From Gonapodya prolifera JEL478 (lineage: Eukaryota > Monoblepharomycota > Monoblepharidomycetes > Monoblepharidales > Gonapodyaceae), in contig KQ965866.1 in the NCBI GenBank assembly GCA_001574975.1, positions 1 through 64,000 on the forward strand: a stretch of 64,000 nucleotides of DNA, in the 5' to 3' direction. The notes beneath the pieces are model-generated. The model had not been told where the DNA came from and ran no database searches. It saw nothing but the letters and a program-made list of their open reading frames with translations. Shown here one piece after another: positions 55,622-64,000 of this stretch. The number at the start of each line of letters is the position of its first letter. The stretch's first letter is position 1. The position numbers were made by a program, and so were the translations under genes.

Positions 55622-57397
55622 TCATTTCAACAATGGCAGTCTTTCCTTCACCAGACTATCGATCAGCGCCTTTTGGTGAGGTTGCAAATCCTGCCCTCCA
55701 ACGTTCGCAAAGATCAACTGCGCATAAAGGTCGACGCAGTCCTCTGGCGCCCTGCATCCAGACAGTTCCTCGAGTGTGGCTCAAAGGGGTGAACGTTTTC
55801 AAGTCAATTCTCTTCGTGAAACAATCGGACTACCACTCACCAAGCCCACACCAGGGCACGTACTCGGGGGAGTATCCCCCCTCGTGCACCATGACCAAAC
55901 GGTCGTGGCAGAGGTCGTGTGCGGCCTTCATGACCATTCGCGTCATGAGGCGGTACGTCTCTGATGACATCGACAATGTGAATTGATTTTATCATGGCAA
56001 GGTCGAGTGTTGCGGTACTCACCACCGTAGGCCATCATGCGGCCTAAAGGATCCAAGAACCCGGCGTCTGGAAGGAGGGGGTGATAAGTTGTTGTGCTAG
56101 ATCGCGGTAGGGAGACTGCGTGGACCCACCAAACCCAGACGACACGAGGATGAGGTCTGGCTTGAACTGATACAGCGCCGGAACAACCAACCGCTCCACG
56201 ACGTCAAGGTACGCGCCGTGGCCAGAACCTGCCGGCAGTGGGATGTTTATCTGGTACACATGCGTGGGCATCAGGTTTCAGATTTTGATCGTCGAGACTC
56301 GAGCCCCCCGTTTCAAAGAAATCTCACGTTGTATCCAGTCCCGTCTCCTTCCCCATTCTCCGCCGCCGCCCCGCATTCAAGTGGGTAAAGTTTGTCTTGG
56401 TGGATCGACATGAACAGAACGTCGTTTCTGTCGTAGAAGGCCTTTTGGGTTCCGTTCCCATGGTGCACGTCTGATTTGCACCGGGAAGGGAGTTCAGGGG
56501 TTCAGCTCCACATCTGCAAATCGCTGTTACACGTGGTGCATAACTCTCACCCCAGTCGAGAATGGCGACCTTCTTGAGCCCACGCTTCCGGATGGCGTGT
56601 TCTGCGGCAATGACCACGTTGTTGAAGAGGCAGAAGCCGCGGCCTTTGTCCTTTTCGGCCTTTGAGGTGGTGGAGGGAGTAGAATGGAATGGGGTTGGCT
56701 TCGGGAGTCGACATGAAAACTTGGGAGGACAGTAACCAACGTACGTGGTGACCCGGAGGACGGTTGAGGGCGTATGCGTTCCTCAATTTTCCATCCAATA
56801 CTTGATCGACGGCATTGATGCAGCCTTGGCGGAAGTGTGGGCGGGACGTGTGTCGTCATTGTCTGAGATTGAGGTTTGCGATAAAACTTTGGAATCTCAC
56901 CGCCAGCACTCAAGAGGGCGATCTCGTATGAGTGTTTTCCAATAGGAGTGAGCTCCCCTCCGTCGCCGAACCCAATGTCACTTTGTGGGAAGGGAGGAGG
57001 TTGGGACATCGCAATTGAACGACGTTGTGGTCAATCAAAGCACACGCTCACCTGCACTTCTGAACGTGCGCGATGTACTCTTCAGTGTGGTAGTACTTGA
57101 TCTCCTCGACTGTTGCCGCACGAGGTTTCAACGTTGTCAGCTGCTCGAGCACGCCTGCGACCTCGACGAGATTCTTGAATCTGCGCTTCGAGGCGGGCGA
57201 TTCGAAGTGGGACGCGGGTTCGATGTACCCCCCAGCTGGGAGAACACCAGCCGCGGTGCCCGTGTCGTGCCCTAAAAACTTGGTTCGTGAGTGATGCTGC
57301 CCCAGAAAAAGAGGAGGATGTGATCGAGGGAGTTCAAGTTCTCACACATGTAGCGCTCAGACCAGAAAAAGCCCGTTGATGATGGCGTGGAGAGCAT
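55622..57397 (-). CDS. Class II (Hda1/HDAC10-type) histone deacetylase
   Basis: Ten minus-strand exons (57397-57346, 57271-57052, 56980-56901, 56824-56745, 56659-56551, 56470-56328, 56250-56130, 56067-56023, 55960-55841, 55779-55622) give 375 residues with no phase error. Zinc-site and catalytic motifs are intact: LNRPPGHH, the charge-relay ILDWDVHHGNGTQ, LVSSGFDAGFLDPLGRM with the metal aspartate, and the tyrosine of HEGGYSPEYVP. The N-terminus WHDTGTAAGVLPAGGYIEP is characteristic of a class II subgroup widespread in fungi and bacteria. The protein is a single catalytic domain without an Arb2 tail, so it may act on histones, other proteins or acetylpolyamines. Confidence 0.9.
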
Positions 57398-58458
57398 CGC
57401 GTTCGTTCGTCTGGATTGTGCGATCGCGCCCGCCGTGGAGCTGTGTGTGCGTCGGCACCTTTTTAACCGAATTTTGGCGCGGCAAAGTTCCGATTTCTTG
57501 TCATGTGGTCACGGCCTGGTCAAGGGACAGTTTGGCAGGGTCGAATGGGTCACCCGCCGTGCTGACTTTTGAACGCCTTGGCTTGAAAATTAATTTGGGA
57601 TGTTCCAAGTTAGGAGATAACTCATCAAGTTGGACCAGTGAGAAAGCTCCGACCGTGACAATTCAGCGGAGCCCACCGTTGTTCTTCAAGGTGGGTTAGA
57701 GGGGTAACATTCTGCGATGAAACATGTCAAATAATAGTGATGGGGCGTATTATATGTCACTCAAGCATGCATGCATAACTTATCACATTTCGAGATGTTG
57801 TTTTCCCTTCCAAGCCTTGTCCTTTCCTTGTCCTCGCCTCCACCAATTCAGTTCAATCAGTGCATATGCCAGAGACGTGAAGCGTGAAACGGGTCCGAGT
57901 TTTCCCACTATGGCCGCAGAGACAAACGCACAGACAGCAAACACCACGGGCTGCACTGAAACAATCAAAACCCTTTTCCATTTCACAATTCTAGAGCGAT
58001 ACGATGTATTTGCTACTGCCCTGACCCTAGTCTTGAGTGCCCGAGTCGCAAAACGTACACTCGGCGAAATCCAAACGAAGAGGATTTCTTCTTGAAGGTT
58101 ATTTTCTTTGGTGAAAGGAAGAGAGGACGAAGGTCATATTGTGGGCCGGCAAAAAGTTTTGGCGTTTCTGATTTGGAACCCGCCTGGCCCCCTCCTCTCG
58201 ACGACCGCACATCGCGACAGAGCCGCACGACCTCCTTGCGTGGCCCAGTCTCTGGACTCTGCTCAGCGGACACGATCCAACCAGCATCCACACCGATTCT
58301 CCCATCCCACACCTCCGAACACCCAGTCCTCCCTTTCTCCTTGACATCCCGGACTATCCTGCCCTCGTACGTTTTTCGTTCAATGTTTTTTGTGGCTTTT
58401 CGTCAAGAGCGTTCACCCGCAACCTCCCCCGACAACACACGGTCGCCTTTTCCAGAAA
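57398..58458. other. Divergent promoter region
   Basis: 1.06 kb between HDAC (minus) and NDUFA6 (plus). One open frame at 57910-58095 could encode a ~60-residue protein with a hydrophobic centre (VFATALTLVLSARVAKR), but nothing supports it beyond the frame. 58150-58340 is C-rich. Confidence 0.45.
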
Positions 58459-59481
58459 ATGTCTCTAGTGAAGGCATCGCCAGCACAGCTCGCCAGGTCA
58501 CCCGAGGAGGCGAGAAGCAAAGTGTTGAGTCTCTACAGGCAATGGCTGCGAGCGGTGCGTTTGCGTTGCCGATGGAGAGGGTTTTGTTTCCTGTTGGAGG
58601 GCTTGAGCTCTTGCAACACGCGGACAGGTGGACACGGGAGAAACGCGAACGGTTTTCCGAGACGGAGATGAACAATGACCAATGCTGGAGTACTTGGGAT
58701 GCTCGGGTGTCGCGTTACCCGAGCCGCTGTCGCGTCACCGTCCCCTGTCTCACCCGTCTCACCCCCAAACCGCTCTCTCCCCATCGACACTACCACTCCT
58801 TAGGCCCCCGACATCATCGAATTCCAATGGCTTGACATGCCAACCAGCCAGTTCCGCTCACGCATCCGGCTCGAGTTTGAACGAAACAGGCACCTCCGCG
58901 ATATTGGCCACATCAACCGAAACATCTGGAAGAGCCAGAAGGATCTGGAGGAGATGCTAAACCACTGGCAGCAGAAGTCGCATGTCATGAGGTGCGTGGG
59001 GTTTTGCGAGGTCTGGAGTGCGAAGCACGAAAGACCGAGCTGGCCGAGGCCTAAGTGCAGCTCGGAGTTGACCGAGGCTGTCCGCCGGGGGACGGAGTGG
59101 AGCCGACGTCAATCTACGACCGACCCGGTGGGGGGGAGTTGAAGTGATGTGTGTGTGTCCGGTGGACAGACAGCTGGGATGGGCATGGACTCAATCTGAG
59201 ACCGGGATGTGCGTGTGTGTCTGATGGGAACAGCTGGACGGAGCGGACGTCAATCTTCGACCGACCTGGATGCCTCAACACCCGCCGATTCGCGAATCGT
59301 TGCTGCGTCGATTCATTGCAGTGAAAAGTCCGCCCCACTCTCGTTCGGGGCTTCACCGCGCTTTTCTCACACACCACACCACCCCACACACAGAATGTTC
59401 GAGGCCGACACCGTAGCGATGGAGGAACAAGCGAACCGCAAGACGTTCCTGCAAAAGTTCTACGAAGGAAAGGACGCTTGA
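58459..59481 (+). CDS. NADH dehydrogenase (complex I) subunit NDUFA6/B14, LYR family
   Basis: Three exons (58459-58554, 58804-58991, 59394-59481) give 123 residues. The LYR tripeptide is present as SLYRQWLRA, preceded by RSPEEARSKV. QFRSRIRLEFERNRHLRD, then IWKSQKDLEEMLNHWQQKSH, then QANRKTFLQKFYEGKDA follow the NDUFA6 pattern. The subunit docks the mitochondrial acyl-carrier protein onto the matrix arm of complex I. The predicted length equals the family's usual 115-130 residues. Intron 2 is long (402 nt) and contains the dispersed repeat, while intron 1 is 249 nt. The start ATG is the only one before the LYR motif. Confidence 0.92.
59006..59270 (+). repeat. Dispersed intron repeat, copy 3, plus local duplication
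   Basis: Starts 14 nt after the donor of NDUFA6 intron 2, in gene sense: GTCTGGAGTGCGAAGCACG, then GAGCTGGCCGAGGCCTAAG, then GACCGAGGCTGTCCGCCGG (to about 59095). Next come two copies of a GACGGAG(T/C)GG...CGACGTCAATCT(A/T)CGACCGACC(C/T)GG word at 59092 and 59232. Confidence 0.8.
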
Positions 59482-59649
59482 GACTTCTGTTGGCTGTGAG
59501 GTTGGGGTGATATGTAGTGAGGGGAGATACGTAGTGAGGGGATTGCAAACCGACATGCGACATGCGACAAGCAACATGCGGGACCATCACACTGTGCGAG
59601 CGATAGATGTATATTTGGAAGAATCATCAATCTCCATGTGATGTGACCC

Positions 59650-61190
59650 CTACGACATGCTCATCAGACCGGCGTTCTCCAGCGCGATTTGCATGATGGT
59701 GTCTTCGACACTGGCCATCACTTTTTTGATTTGGGACGTGTCCTAAGGTGGAGAGTGGAGAGTGGAGAGTGGAGAGTGGAGAGTGGAGAGTGGGGAGTAG
59801 AGAGTGCGACAAACGTGGAAGAAGTTGGTTGTGAGAAGGCTCAGCATGTGCATGAAGAAGGGATTCTCCCTCGACCCTCACCGTTGCCCAAGTTTCGAAA
59901 CAGTGGTACTTGCGATTCTGTCCCGTCGCCAACACCACATCCTCGTACATTTGAAGCATGAAATTGATGACCGATATGTACGAGTTATCGCCTGAAGGCA
60001 AACGTCACATCAGCGTGAGCCGTTGATTGGGTCTGCCTGTTTCACAATTCACAATGATCTTACCCTGGTATTTGTGGAAAAAGTTTTTGAACTGGACTTT
60101 CTGCAGTTCCAGCTTATCCTTCAACAAGTCGATCTTGTTCAGGAAAATAATGACAGGCATATTCTTCAGAAGCGGGTTGTTGCATAGACTCTTGAATTCA
60201 TTCAGCGAGTCCTCCTAAAAAAGGGTGGGGGAAGGAGAAAAGATAACGAGTGTTTCGCTCGTTGTCACGACGCCAAAGTTACGCGGTGCACAACCCCACC
60301 ATTCTGTTACTGTTTGCGTCCTCAAACATTTTCATGTCGAACGATGAACTATCCGCCACGAAGATGATGGCGTTGCAGCCGTCAAAGTAAGGAATCCACT
60401 TTTTTCGTTCTGAACGCTGACCGCCGACGTCGTAGAGGGTCCATATATTATCTCCGATGGTGTAGGTGTACTCGCTTACGCCCGTTGTCCGAACGCGGGT
60501 GTACAAGAGGTCTTGGTCGGTTGGTACGTAATCCTCAGCACAGATTCGTTTCGCGTCCTTCAGAAACCTGCAATCATTCCCGGCGTCAGTATGGTTCAGA
60601 ACGTTATGGTGGCTTGATTATGATCTTGTTCCGCAAACTCACGGCTTGGCGCAATCCGCTATTTGGAATTCACTCTTGCGAGCGAATGCTTTCTGTGTCG
60701 CCGGGTGGTCCCAAAACGAAATAATAGAATCCACAAGTTCAGGTGCGACTTGTGACCTCTCCGTGACGCTGCTCGATAGATCTTCGACCTGGCCCTCGAG
60801 GGACTAAAAAGCCGGGATTTCTGATTAACTGATTCGTCTTCACAGAACCGCGGGTTCCCGTTCACCCACCCGCCACTGCTCAATCTCGGTGTTCGACATT
60901 TCAATAGGTGGTTCCAAGGTGTTGACGGCATCGCGCAGATTCAACATGGCTTCAACAAGGCATCCAAGAATGGTTGCTTTCATTTGCTTTCGGTACTCAT
61001 CCGTGAAGCCGGAGCCGTAAAGAATTCTAAATTGCTTGATGATGGTTGACTTTCCGCTCTCCCCTGTACCGAGAATCAGCAGAGTTCGCTTGTCGGTGTT
61101 CTGTGTCTTCTGCTTCTTGAGCTCTGCATCGATCTTCTTGGAGACCTCTCGCTCATGATTACCGTCTTGCGATCCACAACAAAATGGCAT
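59650..61190 (-). CDS. Heterotrimeric G-protein alpha subunit 1
   Basis: Six minus-strand exons (61190-60870, 60803-60643, 60567-60300, 60214-60064, 59991-59882, 59742-59650) give 367 residues. All five guanine-nucleotide boxes are present: LGTGESGKSTI, RVRTTGVSEY (catalytic Arg), YDVGGQRSERKKW (catalytic Gln), FLNKIDLLKDKL and ETWATDTSQI. The N-terminus MPFCCGSQDG has no Gly2 for myristoylation but has two cysteines for palmitoylation; an in-frame ATG at 61286 would add 32 residues. The C-terminus (ENAGLMSMS) lacks the cysteine four from the end that pertussis toxin modifies in Gi types. Role: relay from seven-helix receptors. It is followed head-to-tail by a second G-alpha. Confidence 0.93.
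59748..59806. repeat. GAGAGTG microsatellite in a G-alpha intron
   Basis: Seven tandem copies of GTGGAGA with slight decay at the right end, close to the 3' acceptor of the last G-alpha 1 intron (59743-59881). On the coding strand it reads as (TCTCCAC)n, a natural polypyrimidine tract. Confidence 0.9.
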
Positions 61191-61451
61191 GGATTTGTTG
61201 CTATCTTGTTTGATGGGGTATCGGAGCTCTGATTGCTTAGGGGTGCGAAGTGTGCTGCCTGATCTGCTGAGAAGAGCACTGGACAATTTTCATTTTCACA
61301 GTGTGAGAAATGTAATGGAACTGGTTTCAGTATCTTTCTCGACAACTACATATATTGATGCAACGACAACGTGTTCAGTTTTATTGTACAGCAAATGCAA
61401 GCTGCCTGCCCTCCACAAGTACACCTCTCGGACACAATTGAATGCTACCTT

Positions 61452-63131
61452 CATGACAGTCCTGCTCGTTTTAAAGCGAGTTCCTGGAAAATTTCTCTGT
61501 GTAGCAAAAAGCGCAGCGGCAGTGAATTGAATGAAATTCAAAAAATGGTAAATCATTGTTGCGTACCTTACGGTAGCCAGCACCGTTTTAACCTGATTTG
61601 TGTCTGTCGCCCACGTCGAGTAGACGTAGATAGATCGGCTCGGGCAGGCATTGAGACTGACAAACTTGTTCTCAAAATGTTTGATGACCGTGCTGTAGGT
61701 GTTATCCCCTGCTCCGTTTAAGACGACGCGGGCGAAGAATAATTCAGACGCAAGTTGCTACTGAAGAAACGAAGGCACGTCACCAACCTTCATATTCGGG
61801 AAGCCAATCTTTGACCTTGAAACCGTTCGCGAGTTTTTCTTTCAACAAATCGATTTTGTTGAGAAACAAAATGACAGGGATATTTTTAAGGAGTGGATTT
61901 GAGCAAACAGTTTTGAAAGCGTTTTGCGCTTCTACCTGTGGGATCGAACAAGTTAGAGTGAAGTTCAAGTTGGAGCTTTGACAAATCAAAGAAGAGTGGT
62001 TCCACCAACCATTCGATTTGTTTGGCCGTCTTCATACAGCACGGTGTTAAAGGCAGAAACATCAACCACGTAAATAATTGCGACGCAGTCTATGACGTTA
62101 AAATCGACACGTCGCAGACGGTCCCGTAACAGCGATCGCAAGATGGAAGACATACCGTCAAAGTAAGCCGGCCATTTTTTACGTTCTGTTCGTTGTCCCC
62201 CCACATCGTAAAAGCTGTGCAGGACGATATTACAATGGTCGTTGGGAAGCGATGGAGGTCAAGACAACACCTACTGCCAAACGTTGTAGCTTATCTTAAA
62301 TGCATAATCCGTTATGCCTGTCGTCATAACCCTCGTGTAAAGCACGTCTTGCGTGCTAGGTAAATAGTTCGGTGCACACAATCGGGCAACATCCATAAAG
62401 AACCTTAACATGACCGCAGGATTAACACGGGCTTTGTGTGTGAGCGGAAACGCATACGTACGGTCGAGTGCACTCTGGAAGAAGGGGAATTTCATGTCGT
62501 CGTGACCAGACTAGTTGGGTCACCCGATGCGCCCAAAACGATTCCAAAAGAGTGACCACTTCCGGAGGTATAACAGTATCGGAACTGATAATGGATGGAA
62601 AACTATCCAGTTTCGTAATGATGCCCTGTTTGCAGAGTACGTTTTGGATTCATCGGTCGGTGATACCAATGCTCCAACCAACCTCCCACTCGGCTCGTTC
62701 GGCCTCTGCTAGTTGAACTTCAGGTGATAATCGCCTATCTCCAGCTATTGCGGCGTGCATTGTTCTAAAGAGAAGAAAAGAAATGTGCAGAGGTTGTCGG
62801 CAAATGTCGCGGTTGAAGCACACACCGGACGCTGTTAATGAGAGAGTACAGAATGGTGGGTTTCAGCTGCAAGCAGTAGTCTTCCGGGAACCCGGAGTCA
62901 TGGATAATCCGGAATTGTTTTATTATGGTGGACTTTCCACTATCTCCGGTTCCTACGTGTCGATGGGGTGAGGCATGATATCGTGGGAAAGAACTGACGC
63001 TCCCTCGATCAGTACGCACCCAGCAAAAGCAGTTTGAGGAAGTTCTTTTTGTCCTTCTTTAGCTGCTGATCTATCTTTTTCGATTCTCTCCGGGCCTCTG
63101 CTTCCTCCGGACTCTTGGTACAGCAAGACAT
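61452..63131 (-). CDS. Heterotrimeric G-protein alpha subunit 2, divergent
   Basis: Ten minus-strand exons (63131-63020, 62952-62826, 62764-62683, 62625-62462, 62403-62275, 62214-62156, 62089-62010, 61935-61788, 61708-61567, 61497-61452) give 362 residues with exact phases. Boxes: LGTGDSGKSTI (Asp replaces the usual Glu), TRVMTTGITDY, YDVGGQRTERKKW, FLNKIDLLKEKL, TWATDTNQVKTV. The N-terminus MSCCTKSPEE again has cysteines but no Gly2. The C-terminus is QELALKRAGLS, short and without the toxin-target cysteine. The helical domain (62462-62764) is the most divergent part, and its intron at 62626-62682 has an unusual GTTGGT donor, as do two later introns. It lies 261 bp upstream of G-alpha 1, same strand; a tandem duplication followed by divergence is likely. 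Confidence 0.88.
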
Positions 63132-63332
63132 CGATCCCTGGCGATTGGGCAGATGTTGGATGTCTCCCCCAAGATGTGGTATGCGAGTCGAGTCTCTGCA
63201 GCGATGCGATTTGGTGGGAGGGGGTGATCGCTTGAGTTCGTTCAGGCAGCTCTTCTCGATCACGGGGACGGGCGCTTCGCCAACCGGCAACATCCCAGAC
63301 ATGGGAACGTCGCGAGAGAAACTAAATTGAAG

Positions 63333-64000
63333 CTATGCAACATTGTACTTCATAACACTATTAAGTAATATCGCATCTACACCATGGAAGTGTTGCGCCA
63401 CAACATTTTGTGGCACGTGATTGGTGCTTCCAAATGTTGCGAGAATGAGGCCTGCTTCCTTTACCGTGTTAATGAGAGCAGGTACTTCCACCTATTGGAG
63501 AAATCAATGGAACTAGTACTTCCGTGATGCTTTTGATGTCAAACCCACCAGCGGTGCTGCTTCACACACGATGCCCAATAAGTTCCCTGCTTTTGCGAAA
63601 CGGATGGCCTCCTTGATACTTTTGCATCGCTCATCATCCTCTATGATGTTCTCAGCATCCAATTCGCGTGTTGATTGCTCGATCTCTCCTTTGGATTGAA
63701 GGCTTTGAGACTCAACCACACTTTCAAATGACTCTGGGAGGGACGCATATCCAGCATGAGTGCGGAAAAAGACTGCATAGTTAGGTTGCTTCCAGTTGGT
63801 CGCTGTACAGACTGCTGGATTGGAGCTCATGAAAATCACGCTCCGCTGCTCGCCACCCGACCCGACTTTGTCGTAGACACTTCTCAACACTGCGTCCACC
63901 GTCCCGTTGACCGAGTGGCGATCTGCAGCCGTTTGGAGGATAGATTGTTGAGATGAAGTTGGATACTTGATCTCGATGTTGACCCCGACTCTCGTTGGCA
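63333..64000 (-). CDS. Glycerophosphodiester phosphodiesterase, GDE1/PHO81-like (3' end only)
   Basis: Exons 64000-63549 (open to the window edge) and 63491-63333, joined in phase 0 across a 57-nt intron. The coding sequence shows the C-terminal half of a GDPD TIM barrel of the fungal Gde1/Pho81 type: VNIEIKYPT, then VIFMSSNPAVCTATNWKQPN, then YAVFFRTHAGYA, an acidic insert, FAKAGNLLGIVCEAAPL, VPALINTVKEAGLILATFGS. In this family the upstream part carries SPX and ankyrin domains and works in phosphate signalling or glycerophosphodiester turnover; those parts lie outside the window, so that role is inference. Confidence 0.82.

Noticed and set aside
57910-58095. 60-codon hydrophobic open frame upstream of NDUFA6
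   Set aside because: Only an open frame; no family resemblance or regulatory signal supports it.
1-64000. Transposons, retroelements, virus-derived elements, CRISPR arrays
   Set aside because: No transposase, reverse transcriptase, integrase, capsid or helicase motif, no long terminal repeats, and no regularly spaced short repeats were seen on either strand.

Overview
This window reads as nuclear DNA of a fungus. Almost every gene is cut by short introns (about 50-100 nt, mostly GTGAGT/GTACGT...AG), and the gene set is typically fungal: a delta-12 fatty acid desaturase, a Hda1-type deacetylase, a GABA-type permease, a PHO81/GDE1-like GDPD, a Man1/Src1 nuclear-envelope protein and NADH dehydrogenase subunit NDUFA6. 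Two divergent G-alpha genes side by side, two voltage-gated proton channel genes side by side and very long repeat proteins suggest a zoosporic, chytrid-like fungus. That placement is inference, not proof. Gene models were built by hand from open frames, splice signals and conserved residues. Where exon phases add up exactly this is stated.

Layout. 1-5.2 kb: 3' part of a giant repeat protein with ankyrin repeats, coiled coil and SH3 (+). 5.6-7.1 kb: F-box protein (-). 8.8-10.0 kb: Man1/Src1-type inner nuclear membrane protein with a frame problem (-). 11.4-14.7 kb: tandem Hv1-like proton channels (-,-). 15.4-16.9 kb: tubulin cofactor B (+). 17.6-19.6 kb: zinc alcohol dehydrogenase (+). 19.8-22.0 kb: TKL-type kinase apparently fused to a C-terminal C1 domain (-). 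22.3-23.6 kb: decayed FAD monooxygenase with an internal micro-inversion (+). 24.3-26.2 kb: delta-12 desaturase (+). 27.0-29.9 kb: two-finger C2H2 regulator (-). 29.9-32.7 kb: gene-poor, repeat-bearing. 32.7-36.4 kb: two convergent secreted PIG-L/LmbE-type deacetylase copies, one headless, around a P450 remnant. 36.4-38.6 kb: inverted gene scraps. 38.6-40.6 kb: GPI-anchored tandem SOD-like protein without histidine ligands (-). 41.1-42.2 kb: broken NmrA-like oxidoreductase (-). 43.1-51.9 kb: 2,732-residue repeat protein in ten exons (+). 53.2-55.3 kb: broken GABA/amino-acid permease (+). 55.6-57.4 kb: class II histone deacetylase (-). 58.5-59.5 kb: NDUFA6 (+). 59.7-63.1 kb: two G-alpha genes (-,-). 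63.3-64.0 kb: 3' end of a GDPD protein (-).

The strongest observations are: (a) a tandem pair of fungal Hv1-type channels sharing an unusual R-K-R voltage sensor; (b) an unrelated-looking dispersed repeat that sits inside introns of three different genes within 20 kb (introner-like); (c) a 178-bp micro-inversion inside a dying FAD monooxygenase, flanked by a 7-bp inverted repeat; (d) a kinase-C1 fusion whose joining intron overlaps a stop codon; (e) a secreted double SOD-fold protein that has lost all metal-binding histidines. Five of the metabolic or transport genes (FAD monooxygenase, P450, NmrA, permease, one deacetylase copy) are decayed, while the housekeeping and signalling genes between them are intact. 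No transposase, reverse transcriptase, integrase, capsid or CRISPR sequence was seen.
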